This document shows, piece after piece, positions 16,283 to 25,727 of a stretch of 64,000 bases of DNA. The notes beneath the pieces were generated by a model. That model was given only the letters and a program-made list of their open reading frames with translations, did not search any database and had not been told where the DNA came from. Source of the DNA: Gemmatimonadota bacterium (lineage in GTDB: Bacteria; Gemmatimonadota; Gemmatimonadetes; Longimicrobiales; Gaopeijiaceae); the NCBI GenBank assembly GCA_029262115.1, contig JAJCZZ010000031.1:62001-126000 (forward strand), read 5' to 3'. Each line of letters begins with the position of its first letter. Position 1 is the first letter of the stretch. A program made the position numbers and the translations under genes.

Positions 16283-18943
16283 TCAATCCGAGCCGAGCGC
16301 GTCGACCAGCCGGACTCCTCGCGCCTTCGAAGCGGCTGGAACCGACGCAACCAGGCCGACCGCCGCCAGGAAGAGCGCGGTGCCGATCAGCACCCCGGGA
16401 TCACGCGGGTCGACCTGAAAAAGCAGCGCACCGAGTCGAGGTGCCAGCCCAAGGGCGGCGACCACGCCGAGACCGACGCCCCCGACGAGCGGGACGAACG
16501 CCGACGACACCAGCTTGCCGGTCACGTTTCCGGCGCTCGCGCCCAGGGCCCGTCGAATCGCCATCTCTCGGGTACGGAAGCCCGTCACGTAGTTGACGAC
16601 GCCGTACACGCCCACCGCGCCGAGCATCAGCGCTACCGCCGCCAGAATCGCGAGCAGCCGCACCCTGAAGCGGGCATCCGCGACCGCTTCCTGCATCACA
16701 TCGTCCATCGAGCCGACGTAAGCGGTGGGAAGTTCGGGATCGAGATTCTGAAGTGTGCTGCGTACCACCGGGATGAGCGCTTCTACGTCTCCGGCGGACG
16801 GACGGACCAGGATGTCACGCGTTGACCACCGGAAGCCCATCTGGGTGTCGGGTAGATAGAACTGGGGCTCTGGATCGGCATCGAGACGCTGGTGCCGAAT
16901 GTCCGAAATGACCCCCGCCACCACGTTGGCGGTCGGACCCAACGTGATCTGTTTCCCGATCGGATCTTCCCCCGGCCATAGCAGGTCGGCCATGGTTCGG
17001 TTGATGACCAACGAGGGTGGCCCGTTCTCGACGTCCGTCTCGTCGAAGAGCCGGCCACGCTCCAGGTGTACTCCCAGGGCTTCCAGGTATCCGATGCTCA
17101 CCGCCTCGAACCTCGCCAACTTACGGTCGGAGGGGCTGGCGGTCTCATGCCCCTCCGGCTCGTAGAACAGTTGGAACCCTCCTCGCGTGGGCAGGTGAGT
17201 GGTCACCCCTGCCCCTGACACCATCGGGAGAGCCTCCAAACGTGCCTCCAACGTGCTGAGGAAGGCGGTGACCGACGGATAGTCCGGATAGCGGCTCTCC
17301 GGAAGGTCCACACCAACCACCAGGGCCGGACCGGCGTCGAAGCCCGGATCGACCGTGCTGAGCCGGTAGAAGCTCTTCATCAAGAGCCCAGCACCCACCA
17401 GGAGGAGGACGACCAGAGCCGACTCTCCCACGATCAACAGGGAGAGAGTCCGCGAGGTGCCTGCCCTGCTCCCACGAGACACGCCGGAGCGTAGGACGCC
17501 CGCCGCCCCCGCATCCGTTCGCACGAGCACCGGGACCAGTCCGGTTATGAGGCCGGCACCGAGGGTCAGAACCGCCGCGAAGCCGAGGACCCGGGCGTCC
17601 AACGAAACCTCATGGAGCCGCGGGAGCCCCGGGGGCGCCGTGGCGAGGAGAGCCTCCGTCGCGACGCTGCCGAGGGCAACGCCGAGGGCCCCTCCGAAAA
17701 GCGCAATGACGAGCGTTTCCACCAACCGTTGGAACGAAATCCGCAAGCGCGACGCCCCGAGGGCCATGCGGACCGCGGTCTCTCCGCCTCGCCTCGTCGA
17801 TCGAGCCAGCGTGAGACTCGCGATGTTCGCACACGCTACCAGCAGAACGAGCATGACGGCGCCCATCAGAAGCCTGAGCGTGGGGCCGACATCCCCGAGG
17901 ACCTCATCTCTCAGCCACGACACACGCGCGCCCCACCCCTCCGCGAACGGCGCATCTCCCGCCGCCACGACGTCCTGAAAGATCGAATTGAGCTCCTTCT
18001 CGACCGCCCCGATATCAACGCCCGCCCGGGTGCGCCCGAAGAGACTGTAGAACGTTCCCCGCAATTGCCGCTCGGCCTCTCCGAAGGTCATGACGGTCCA
18101 GAGTTCGGCATCGCCCGCGAAGTCCAATTCGAAACCGTCCGGCGCCACGCCGGCGATCCGGGTCGGAACGCCCTGAAGCGTGATCGTAGTGCCCACGACG
18201 TCCGGATCCGCGCCGAACAGGCGCACCCAGACGCCGTGGCTGAGCACCGCAACAGAGCCCGCGCCCGGCACCTCGTCCGCGGCCGCGAAGCCGGCACCCA
18301 GGAGTTGGGACACGCCAAGGACGTCGAAGAAGTTGGCCGACACGCGGCCCCCCTCGATCTGGACCGGATCGCCGTTGCCCGTGAGCGCCATACTCATCGG
18401 GTCGATCAAGGCCAGCGATTCGAGCGTGCTCGAGCGTTCGCGCCAATCCAGGTAGGTGCCCGGCCCCACCTGCGCCTTGTCGCGTCCCGGCAGGGAGTGC
18501 CAGACCGCGACCAATCGGTCGGATTCCGGATACGGAAGCGGCGTCAGCAGCAGCGCGTCGAAGACCTGGAAGATCGCCGCGTTCGCACCGATGCCGAGCG
18601 TGAACGTAAGGACCATCACCGAGGTGAAACCCGGCCGGGTGCGGAAGCCGCGCACCGCCACCCTCACGTCCAACCCGATCCACTCCGCCACTCGACCCCA
18701 CCGTCTCGTTCCCGACCCCATCACAGCCCCCCACTCGAGAAGAATCGTCACCAACACATCCACGACGAACGCACCGCGCACCCATAGCACGGCTCGCCAA
18801 CGACCATCGCCACTCACCTGCCGAAGCGCGCTCCTGTAGACGTCGTACATCGCGTCGCCGTACCGAGCGCGGAACCGACCCGGGGCAAACCCCATCGCGA
18901 GCCTGTACCAGAGGCCGGCCGTCCGACCGGAACGGCTCCTCAC
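16283..18943 (-). CDS. ADOP-type ABC transporter permease (MacB/FtsX, PadR-linked)
   Basis: 886 residues. An N-terminal ~80-residue segment typical of acidobacterial duplicated orphan permeases (RFRARYGDAMYDVYRSAL), then two MacB periplasmic-core plus FtsX modules: the first starts at AVRGFRTRPGFTSVMVLTFT, the second at about 500 (LLIVGESALVVLLLVGAGLL), each with FtsX membrane helices; conserved MAIRRALGAS near 800. No ATPase is encoded here, which is usual for ADOP permeases. Its ATG overlaps the PadR stop (18940-18943). Confidence 0.9.
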   Translation of the reverse strand: MRSRSGRTAGLWYRLAMGFAPGRFRARYGDAMYDVYRSALRQVSGDGRWRAVLWVRGAFVVDVLVTILLEWGAVMGSGTRRWGRVAEWIGLDVRVAVRGFRTRPGFTSVMVLTFTLGIGANAAIFQVFDALLLTPLPYPESDRLVAVWHSLPGRDKAQVGPGTYLDWRERSSTLESLALIDPMSMALTGNGDPVQIEGGRVSANFFDVLGVSQLLGAGFAAADEVPGAGSVAVLSHGVWVRLFGADPDVVGTTITLQGVPTRIAGVAPDGFELDFAGDAELWTVMTFGEAERQLRGTFYSLFGRTRAGVDIGAVEKELNSIFQDVVAAGDAPFAEGWGARVSWLRDEVLGDVGPTLRLLMGAVMLVLLVACANIASLTLARSTRRGGETAVRMALGASRLRISFQRLVETLVIALFGGALGVALGSVATEALLATAPPGLPRLHEVSLDARVLGFAAVLTLGAGLITGLVPVLVRTDAGAAGVLRSGVSRGSRAGTSRTLSLLIVGESALVVLLLVGAGLLMKSFYRLSTVDPGFDAGPALVVGVDLPESRYPDYPSVTAFLSTLEARLEALPMVSGAGVTTHLPTRGGFQLFYEPEGHETASPSDRKLARFEAVSIGYLEALGVHLERGRLFDETDVENGPPSLVINRTMADLLWPGEDPIGKQITLGPTANVVAGVISDIRHQRLDADPEPQFYLPDTQMGFRWSTRDILVRPSAGDVEALIPVVRSTLQNLDPELPTAYVGSMDDVMQEAVADARFRVRLLAILAAVALMLGAVGVYGVVNYVTGFRTREMAIRRALGASAGNVTGKLVSSAFVPLVGGVGLGVVAALGLAPRLGALLFQVDPRDPGVLIGTALFLAAVGLVASVPAASKARGVRLVDALGSD

Positions 18944-19311
18944 GGAACCTCGGGTGCCAGATCCTTCGCCCGGGCGGACGCCAGGACGCCCGCCAACCGA
19001 TGAAGCTCGGACTCGAGAACCCGCCGCCCGAGGTCCGTGAGTCCGTAGTACTGGCGTCTCGGATCGTCGTCATCCGCCGGACCGGGCACGGACTCTGCCA
19101 GCCCCTGGTCCGTCAATCGGCTCAACGCACGATAGAGGGTTCCCGGACGGAGCTTGACACGCCCGGACGTACGCGCCTCCACCTCCAGCAAAACGCCGTA
19201 GCCGTGACGGATCTGATCGGCCAGGGCCAGGAGCACCTCCAAGGCCACCTCCGTCAGCGGAAGGAAGGACTCGGGCGCGTCGGATTCGGGTCGATCGAGG
19301 AACGGTGGCAT
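18940..19311 (-). CDS. PadR-family transcriptional repressor
   Basis: 123 residues from ATG 19311. The winged helix is HGYGVLLEVEARTSGRVKL followed by LRPGTLYRALSRLTDQGL, and the beta-wing DDPRRQYYGLTDLGRRVL, all PadR hallmarks. The frame is open to 19380, but that ATG lies at or upstream of the -35 element described separately, so it cannot be the start. Stop overlaps the ADOP permease start, giving a regulator-permease operon of the kind typical in Acidobacteriota and Gemmatimonadota. Confidence 0.9.
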   Translation of the reverse strand: MPPFLDRPESDAPESFLPLTEVALEVLLALADQIRHGYGVLLEVEARTSGRVKLRPGTLYRALSRLTDQGLAESVPGPADDDDPRRQYYGLTDLGRRVLESELHRLAGVLASARAKDLAPEVP

Positions 19312-19339
19312 CTCATCGGGACCATTCGGTGGCGTCGAT

Positions 19340-19380
19340 ACTCTCCCTGGGAGTGTAGTCTCCGAAGGAGAATAAGGCAA
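19340..19380 (-). promoter_or_regulatory. padR promoter with two operator palindromes
   Basis: On the minus strand, TTGCCT (19380-19375) and TACACT (19357-19352) are separated by exactly 17 bases. The palindrome TCTCC-GAA-GGAGA (19359-19371) fills the spacer, and a second, CTCCC-T-GGGAG extended by flanking bases (19340-19356), covers the -10 and the expected start point. This is the expected layout for autorepression by PadR. The 5' leader would be about 33 bases. Confidence 0.65.
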
Positions 19381-19442
19381 CGACGCTCTCCGGGGTGCCC
19401 GCGTCCATTTTCCTGGACGGCGGGTCGACGCTTACTGTCCGC

Positions 19443-20309
19443 TCATCTCGGCACGAACGCCACGATCCGTAGCGGCGCTCCGCTCCCGCCCTCGATCTTC
19501 ATGGGCAGCGCCACGACGAAGGCGCCCCGCTCGGGCAGGCTCGCCAGATTCGCCACGTTCTCGAACCCGGCAATGTTGTCCTCATAGAGCGCCACATGCG
19601 ACCCGAAGTCGGTGGATTGACCGCGGTCGATGCTCGGCGTGTCGATGCCCACCGCGACCACGCCCCGCTCGGCCACGAGCCAGCGGGCGGCCTCGGGCGC
19701 GAGTCCGGGAAAGTGCAGCTCGGGAATGGCGGCCTGCCCGACGAGGTCGGTGCCGAGGTAGCCGGCACGATCGCCCCACCGGCTGTCCCACCCGGTGCGC
19801 AGAAGGAGGATCCCACCGTCCGGGAGGGGACCATTGGCGTCCTCCCACTCCGTGAGGTCCGCCGTGCTCACGAGATAGTCAGGCGTCACCCGATCCGTGA
19901 CGTCCACGACCGCGGCCGGGCCGATGAGGCCCGACAGGGGAATCTGGTCGGCCGTCAGCCGCCCTTCCGCGAAGTGGATGGGCGCATCCAGATGGGTGCC
20001 GCCGTGCTCGGCCGTCGTAAAGGAATACGCCGAGTAGAACCAGCCGCCCTCCGTAGGTCCATACGCCAGTTCGGTCAGAGCAAAGCCGGCGGTATCGGTC
20101 GGCCAGTAGACGGTCTCGTCGGAGAACGCGTGGGTCAGATCGACCCACCGGCCGCCCGACCCATCGAACACGGCGGAGACGTCGACCGCCCCGTCCGTCG
20201 GGGGCGGCGCCCCGCACCCGACCAGAGCGACGACGACGAGCCCCGTCAGAGGGGGGCGCGGCTTGGGACGGGAGTGGACGCGCGGGAGCCGGGCGGAGGA
20301 AGCGCACAT
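19443..20309 (-). CDS. Cyclase-family (kynurenine formamidase-like) lipoprotein
   Basis: 288 residues from ATG 20309 (GAAAGAG upstream). Signal LTGLVVVALVGC gives a lipobox Cys. The cyclase domain has WVDLTHAFSDETVYWP, the metal signature TTAEHGGTHLDAPIHF (HxGTHxDAPxHF, the family hallmark), and the C-terminal VVAVGIDTPSIDRG. Such metal-dependent hydrolases open N-formylkynurenine or related amides; a surface-anchored form probably acts on an external substrate. Confidence 0.85.
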   Translation of the reverse strand: MCASSARLPRVHSRPKPRPPLTGLVVVALVGCGAPPPTDGAVDVSAVFDGSGGRWVDLTHAFSDETVYWPTDTAGFALTELAYGPTEGGWFYSAYSFTTAEHGGTHLDAPIHFAEGRLTADQIPLSGLIGPAAVVDVTDRVTPDYLVSTADLTEWEDANGPLPDGGILLLRTGWDSRWGDRAGYLGTDLVGQAAIPELHFPGLAPEAARWLVAERGVVAVGIDTPSIDRGQSTDFGSHVALYEDNIAGFENVANLASLPERGAFVVALPMKIEGGSGAPLRIVAFVPR

Positions 20310-20376
20310 GTGTGGTCTCTTTCTGTTCGGACGGACGGTGGACACGCATCGTTCCCGTTCGACGCCCACCCGGCAA

Positions 20377-20417
20377 GAGGTGTCGGCGCCGCGAGGGCCT
20401 CGCGACACCGACACCTC
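20377..20417 (-). terminator. Long hairpin after the DUF2911 gene
   Basis: A 19-position stem (20377-20395 against 20399-20417) with two mismatched positions and the loop GGC begins 15 bases after the DUF2911 stop. It separates that gene from the downstream cyclase. No strong U-run follows. Confidence 0.6.
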
Positions 20418-20431
20418 ACGACCGGGATTGC

Positions 20432-21088
20432 CTACATGGTCGGCCGGCGGATCGGCATGGGAACTTCCGTGTTCTCCCACGCCAGAACGAGCGTGCCGGC
20501 GTCCGGACCCTCGCTCTCCCAGCGGTACTCCATGACCTCGACCATCGCGTCCGACTCCCGTGGCGTGGTCATGAACGACCCGACCGCAGAGGCCTGGACC
20601 TCGTCCGTGATCGGAATACCCCAACGCTCGTACATCGGGCTCAGAAAGACTTCCCACTGGTCCGGCCCGGGGCGGGTGAAGATCGAGTAGCTCCCCGGCT
20701 GGAGCAGGACTTCCCCCATCTCGACCGGGAAGGTGATGTGCAGTGCCGTGGCCTCGTTGGCGCCGGAGCGCCACAGATTGCCGTACGGGACGAGGGCGCC
20801 CATGACCTCACGATCACGAGCAGAGGGAGCGCCGTAGCACACCTTCCCTACATCGCGACCCAGGACGATCGGCTCCTGATGAAGCGGGCTGGGGCGTTCA
20901 CTGGCCTCGCCCATGCTGGCGCCGTTCACGAAGCACTGAAGCCCTTCGACCGCCGCCGTGATTTCGGCCTGAGTCAGAGCAGCCTCGGCCACCGGTGCTT
21001 CGGCCGGAGGGGCCTCCTCCGAACCGCCGCAAGCGGCCATCGAAAGTCCAACGGCCGCGGTCACCATCGTGGTACGAAACAAGCGCAT
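20432..21088 (-). CDS. DUF2911 lipoprotein
   Basis: 218 residues with lipobox LSMAAC (Cys ~20) and an Ala/Pro/Glu-rich linker. The DUF2911 domain is recognised from IVLGRDVGKVCYGAPSARDREV, PYGNLWRSGANEATALHI and QPGSYSIFTRPGPDQWEVFL. Members are periplasmic or outer-membrane lipoproteins of Bacteroidota and Gemmatimonadota with no known biochemical role. It follows kbl on the same strand after 162 bases, so it has its own promoter or reads through. Confidence 0.85.
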   Translation of the reverse strand: MRLFRTTMVTAAVGLSMAACGGSEEAPPAEAPVAEAALTQAEITAAVEGLQCFVNGASMGEASERPSPLHQEPIVLGRDVGKVCYGAPSARDREVMGALVPYGNLWRSGANEATALHITFPVEMGEVLLQPGSYSIFTRPGPDQWEVFLSPMYERWGIPITDEVQASAVGSFMTTPRESDAMVEVMEYRWESEGPDAGTLVLAWENTEVPMPIRRPTM

Positions 21089-21250
21089 GGGGTCTCCTGA
21101 AGAGAGATGGAAAAACAGTTGGTCACGACGGCCCTCCCAACCCTTTCCCCACTCCCTCCGTCCGCCTGGCAGCGCCCACCCGGCGGTGCGCTGCAGCCGC
21201 AGAGTACGCCACTACCGCCGAAAGGTGTCTTCCGGCTCCGACATCGGACG

Positions 21251-22474
21251 CTACGTCCGCTTCTCCAGCAAGTCCAATACGTAGTCGATGTCGTCTTCCG
21301 TATGGTCCGCGTTGATCTGCGTGCGGATCTCCTCGTCGCCGCGCGGAACCACCGGGTACGCGAGTCCAGTGACCAGCACACCGCTATCGAACAGGTAACG
21401 CACCAGCTCCTTGGTCGCCGCCGTGTCACGGATCATCATCGGCACGACCGGGTGCTCTCCCGGGATGGTCTCGATGCCGACGCGTCCCAATCCTCCCTCG
21501 AACCGAGCCGTGAGGGCCCTCAGGCGCCTCAGCCGCTCCAGACCTTCGTCGGAGTCCACGATCTCCACGGAGCGGAGGGCCGCCGCTGCCTCTCCGACGG
21601 TGATCGGGTTCGAGTAGATGTACATCATCGACGTTTCCCGGAGATAGCGGGTCACGGAGGCGGCCGCCGTAACGTACCCGCCGTTCACCCCGAAGGCCTT
21701 GCCGAGCGTCCCGACCAGAACGTCCACCGGCGGGCAGTCGGTAAACTGCTCGGTCCCCCGCCCTGTCCGACCGAACGCCCCCACTCCGTGTGAGTCATCG
21801 ACGACCAGAACCACATTCTCCTCGAAGTGGACGTCGTGGGCTCGGCACACCTCGTTGATCTCGGCCAGAGGGGCGTGGTCTCCCCGCATGGAGAAGATCC
21901 CATCGGTCACGACGACCGCCCGCTTTGCCTTGCCACGCCACTCGGTCAGGGCGTCGTCGAGGCTCTCGACGTCGTTGTGGCTGTAGACCGCCTTCCCGGC
22001 GGGCCGGGACAGGCGCATCGCGTTGATGATACAGTTGTGGTTCAACTCGTCCGAGATCAGAACTGTTTCCGAGGTGGTGAGCGGAACCAACGTCGACACG
22101 ATCGTCGCATAGGCGGACGAGAAGACCATGGCGGCTTCCCTGCCATGGAAGGCCGCCAATCGTGCCTCCAGATCCGTGTGGGCCTTGTACGTTCCGCTGA
22201 TGAAGCGCACGGCGCCCGGCCCGGCTCCGAAGTCCGCCGTCGCGCGCTCCTCAGCCACCACCACATCGGGGTGGAGGCCCATGCCGAGGTAGGAATTGGA
22301 GTTCATCCGAAGGAACTCCGTCTGCCCCTCGCCCTCGAGCAGGAATCGAGGGCCCCGCGACCCTTGTGCCGATCGCACGCCCACGACCACGGCCTCATGC
22401 CCTTTGGCGGTCCCGGCCTCCTCGAGTCCGGCGACGTGTCGGTCGAGCAGGGGAGAAAGTCGGTCGAGCGGCAT
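21251..22474 (-). CDS. kbl: Glycine C-acetyltransferase (2-amino-3-ketobutyrate CoA ligase)
   Basis: 407-residue alpha-oxoamine synthase family enzyme, PLP-dependent. The Schiff-base Lys is in VGTLGKAFGVNGGY; other family motifs are GAGPGAVRFISGTYKAHTDL, VFSSAYATIVS, DELNHNCIINAMRLS and VDDSHGVGAFG. It cleaves 2-amino-3-ketobutyrate with CoA into glycine and acetyl-CoA. The ATG shares TGATG with the stop of the threonine dehydrogenase gene, which supplies its substrate, so the KBL assignment within the AOS family is well supported by context. Confidence 0.88.
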   Translation of the reverse strand: MPLDRLSPLLDRHVAGLEEAGTAKGHEAVVVGVRSAQGSRGPRFLLEGEGQTEFLRMNSNSYLGMGLHPDVVVAEERATADFGAGPGAVRFISGTYKAHTDLEARLAAFHGREAAMVFSSAYATIVSTLVPLTTSETVLISDELNHNCIINAMRLSRPAGKAVYSHNDVESLDDALTEWRGKAKRAVVVTDGIFSMRGDHAPLAEINEVCRAHDVHFEENVVLVVDDSHGVGAFGRTGRGTEQFTDCPPVDVLVGTLGKAFGVNGGYVTAAASVTRYLRETSMMYIYSNPITVGEAAAALRSVEIVDSDEGLERLRRLRALTARFEGGLGRVGIETIPGEHPVVPMMIRDTAATKELVRYLFDSGVLVTGLAYPVVPRGDEEIRTQINADHTEDDIDYVLDLLEKRT

Positions 22475-23427
22475 CAGGTGGCTCCCTTGGGAAGGGTTGC
22501 GACGTTATTGAGCATATCCACGGTCATGGCTTCGATGTCGTATTCAGGCGCCCAGCCCCACTCGGCGCGTGCCGCGGTGTCGTCGATCCGGTCCGGCCAT
22601 GACTCCGCAATGGCCTGCCGAACGGGATCCACGTCGTACTTGATCTCGAAACCGGACACGTGTCTCCGTATGACCTCCGCCAGCTGTGCCGGGGCGAGTT
22701 GGAACGCGGTCACGTTGAAGGCGTTCCGGTGCTCGAGTACATCCGGGTCCGCCTCCATCACGTCGATGGCGGCCCGCACGGCGTCCGGCATGTACATCAT
22801 GTCGATGTAGGTGTCCGGCCCCAGGAAGCACGTGTACAGGCCCTGCTCGACCGCCTGATAGTAGATATCGACGGCCCAGTCCGTCGTCCCTCCGCCGGGA
22901 GGCGCGCCGTACGAGATCAGACCGGGAAAGCGCAGACCGCGGGTGTCGACCCCATAGCGCCCATGGTAGTAGTCACACAGCAGCTCACCCGCGACCTTCG
23001 TGACGCCGTACATCGTCTCGGGACGCATGACGGTGTCCTGCGGCGTGGGGTCCTTTGGGCTGCTCGGCCCGAACACCGCGATCGAACTGGGAGTGAACGC
23101 GCTGCACCCGTGCTCGCGCGCGACCCCGAGCACGGCCAGAAGGCTCGACATGTTCACGTCCCAGGCACGGCGTGGGTTCTTCTCCCCCACGGCGGACAAC
23201 ATAGCGGCCAGGTGAAAGATCGCGTCGGCTCGGTGCTCCCGGACGGCCTCACCGAGGGCGTGGCCGTCGGTCGCGTCCAGTACCCTGAACGGGCCCGACT
23301 CAGACTCACCGCCGATCTCCCGGATATCGGTCGCAAGAACGTTCTCGGTTCCGTACCGGGCACGGAGTTCGGGCACCAGCCAGGAGCCGATCTGGCCGCC
23401 TGCCCCGGTCACGACGATACGCTTCAA
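22474..23427 (-). CDS. L-threonine 3-dehydrogenase, SDR/epimerase type
   Basis: About 317 residues, start TTG 23427 (LKRIVVTGAGGQIGSWLV, the Rossmann nucleotide site); the longer upstream frame is a shadow of the S10 peptidase. SDR catalytic residues are Ser in FTPSSIAVFG and the Tyr-Lys pair in MYGVTKVAGELL. This short-chain threonine dehydrogenase oxidises threonine with NAD to 2-amino-3-ketobutyrate, passed to KBL. TTGA overlap with the upstream stop and TGATG with kbl make one coupled operon. Confidence 0.87.
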   Translation of the reverse strand: MKRIVVTGAGGQIGSWLVPELRARYGTENVLATDIREIGGESESGPFRVLDATDGHALGEAVREHRADAIFHLAAMLSAVGEKNPRRAWDVNMSSLLAVLGVAREHGCSAFTPSSIAVFGPSSPKDPTPQDTVMRPETMYGVTKVAGELLCDYYHGRYGVDTRGLRFPGLISYGAPPGGGTTDWAVDIYYQAVEQGLYTCFLGPDTYIDMMYMPDAVRAAIDVMEADPDVLEHRNAFNVTAFQLAPAQLAEVIRRHVSGFEIKYDVDPVRQAIAESWPDRIDDTAARAEWGWAPEYDIEAMTVDMLNNVATLPKGAT

Positions 23428-24932
23428 CGGCCCACCGGTCGGTGCATTGCCGGCCCGTCTCGCGTGGCCTGGACCGCCGTCGCGATGAAGTCCCGGATAT
23501 GCTGGTTCGACGTGACGATATCCTCGGCTCGCAGATACATCATGTGGCCGCTTCTGTATCCCTCCCAGCGCATCCGATCCTGGAGGCGCCCGGCAGGGTC
23601 GAGGTTCCACATGGTGTACTTGGCGCTGAAGTAGTCCGTCCCTCCGTCGTAGTACCCACTCTGCACGAGCAGATGGAGATACGGGTTCTCCGACATGGCC
23701 TGTCGTAGATCCTCGCCGGTGTCGTCTCCCTGACGGTTCCACGGGTTCACCGGACCGAACAGGTAGTACTGGAGGTCGGTCTCGAATCCGAGGTCGTTTC
23801 GGATGTAGTCGTTCATGGCCGGTGCGAAGGCATGGTTCCAGGCACTCAGGGCCGGATCGTAGTCGTAGGACTCGCCGGCGTCCTGAGCGTCTACGCCGCG
23901 GTAGCGGGCATCCAGGCGGCCGACCGTGAGTCCTTCGGCGCGAAGAAGCTCCTTTCGGAACTCCCCGACGCTGGGACGTAGATTGTGATCCAGGTACCAC
24001 TGGGGGGACACGCCGGCCCATCGAGCGGCCTCTCGGGCGATCGCCTGACGGCGGGAGGGGTCCAGGCTCCCTGCTCGCGCGAGCGCTGGCAGGTAGGTAT
24101 CGAGCGTCCAGCCCTCCACCTCGGCGAGCACGTCGTCCAGGTCGCGGTTCTGCAGAGCCGGCTCCAACTGCCCGTGGTACCATGCGGTCGCGGTGAAGTT
24201 GGGCAGGGCCAGCGCATCTCGGGTCGGGCCCGCCCGGTCGACTCCAAGACCCGTCGGCGACACCAGGACGACGCCGTTGAGATACATCCACTGCCGGCCC
24301 TGCAACGCGCGGGCCAGGCCCGACACGCGGGTCGTTCCGTAGCTCTCACCGATCAGGAACTTCGGGTTCAACCAGCGGTCGTAGCGCGTCACGAACGTGC
24401 CGATCCATCCCGCGAGGTATGCAATGTCCTCGCCGACGCCGAAGAACTGGCTGCCGTCCGCGTCACCCACGATCCGACTGAAGCCGACATTGACTGGATT
24501 CACGAACACGATGTCGGTCACGTCCAGGATCGACTGCGGATTGTCCCGCACGCCGTACGGCTGAACAGGGTACCCCTCGTCGTCGATCCTCAGTTGCTTC
24601 GGGCCGGTATATCCGATGTGCATCCACAAGGAAGCCGAGCCCGGCCCCCCATTGAACGAGATCGACAGCGGGCGATCCGCGCCCTCCGCGACATCGGTCC
24701 GCTCGTAGAAGGTGTACAGCAACGAGGCAATGGGCTGCCCGTCATCTGAATACACAGGCAGCGTCCCCACCGTCGCGTCGTAGGCCACACGCTGCCCGCG
24801 GATCGTGACCTCGTGATGGGTGGTGATAGCGGTATCCACCGGAAGGCGCATGTCCTGGGCGCCCAGGGGCGCGGACAGCAGGCCGAGAGCGAGAACAACC
24901 TGGGCAGGGAGCGAAAGAGAGCGCATCGACAT
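23424..24932 (-). CDS. Secreted S10-family serine carboxypeptidase
   Basis: 502 residues with signal peptide SLPAQVVLALGLLSAPLGAQ. Alpha/beta-hydrolase of peptidase family S10: oxyanion region ISFNGGPGSASLW, nucleophile in FLIGESYGTTRV, catalytic Asp in YYDGGTD and His in YRSGHMMYL. Removes C-terminal residues from peptides in the periplasm or outside the cell. ATG 24932 or 24926 both possible. Downstream coupling to TDH and KBL suggests that released threonine is oxidised in the same pathway (inference). Confidence 0.87.
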   Translation of the reverse strand: MSMRSLSLPAQVVLALGLLSAPLGAQDMRLPVDTAITTHHEVTIRGQRVAYDATVGTLPVYSDDGQPIASLLYTFYERTDVAEGADRPLSISFNGGPGSASLWMHIGYTGPKQLRIDDEGYPVQPYGVRDNPQSILDVTDIVFVNPVNVGFSRIVGDADGSQFFGVGEDIAYLAGWIGTFVTRYDRWLNPKFLIGESYGTTRVSGLARALQGRQWMYLNGVVLVSPTGLGVDRAGPTRDALALPNFTATAWYHGQLEPALQNRDLDDVLAEVEGWTLDTYLPALARAGSLDPSRRQAIAREAARWAGVSPQWYLDHNLRPSVGEFRKELLRAEGLTVGRLDARYRGVDAQDAGESYDYDPALSAWNHAFAPAMNDYIRNDLGFETDLQYYLFGPVNPWNRQGDDTGEDLRQAMSENPYLHLLVQSGYYDGGTDYFSAKYTMWNLDPAGRLQDRMRWEGYRSGHMMYLRAEDIVTSNQHIRDFIATAVQATRDGPAMHRPVGR

Positions 24933-25046
24933 CCGTGGTGAGTGGACCGGCCAGCGAGAGGCGTGAAGCTGGTCGCGAATCGGGGCGCGGGTCAAGCCGA
25001 GAGCCGCCGATGGACGGGAGGCCGGTCCGTTTCCAGATTGGGCCCC

Positions 25047-25490
25047 ATGCGCTACGTCCACACGAACATCGTCGCCCGCGACTGGCGGGCCCTGGCTGCC
25101 TTCTACGAGACCGTCTTCGGCTGCCGACGAGTCGGGCCGCAACGCGATCAGCGTGGAGCCTGGCTCGACCGGGGAATTGGGATCGAGGGCGTCACGCTGG
25201 AAGGGGTCCACCTCCGTCTACCTGGATGGGGCGGTGACGGTCCGACCCTCGAAATCTACTCCTACTCGCCCATGGCCGAGGGAGTGCATCCCATGCCTAC
25301 CCGGCCGGGTTTCGGACACATCGCGTTCCGGGTGGAGGACGTACCGGGAACTCTGCGCGCCGTGGTCGCAGCCGGCGGCTCGGCGCTCGGCGAGGTTTCG
25401 GGGGCGGACGTAGACGGTGTCGGTCGTCTGACCTTCGTCTACGCCCGCGACCCAGAGGGGAACGTGCTGGAGCTTCAGAGCTGGAGTTGA
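25047..25490 (+). CDS. VOC/glyoxalase-superfamily protein
   Basis: 147 residues from ATG 25047. Two beta-alpha-beta-beta-beta modules with the four expected metal ligands: His in MRYVHTNIVARD, Glu in TLEIYSYSP, His in GFGHIAFRVED and Glu in GNVLELQSWS. Catalytic type could be lyase, dioxygenase or resistance protein; nothing in the context decides. Divergent from the S10 peptidase. Confidence 0.82.
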   Translation: MRYVHTNIVARDWRALAAFYETVFGCRRVGPQRDQRGAWLDRGIGIEGVTLEGVHLRLPGWGGDGPTLEIYSYSPMAEGVHPMPTRPGFGHIAFRVEDVPGTLRAVVAAGGSALGEVSGADVDGVGRLTFVYARDPEGNVLELQSWS

Positions 25491-25727
25491 GCGGGCCTTG
25501 GCGCCGGGATGCTACACAAGCGCTTCCCGCCGAACCACGAGCAGTCGCCACCGCATCTGAAGGCCAAACCATACCACGGCGGCGAAACCGAAATCAGCGT
25601 TCCGGTAATCGAGCTCAGTAGCGAGACACGAAAGCCGCCCCAGAGGAGGCTCGTGGCCACTTGCCCGCTGTGGTCTTGGAACTCTCCACGAGACGACCCG
25701 GGTGAGCGGTCGCGGTGGACGTCCAAT

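Noticed and set aside
25491-25727. Possible small membrane protein or desaturase-like remnant on the minus strand
   Set aside because: Two frames each show a short hydrophobic stretch (LLWGGFRVSLLSSITG; FGFAAVVWFGLQMRW), but neither has a start context or enough similarity to name.
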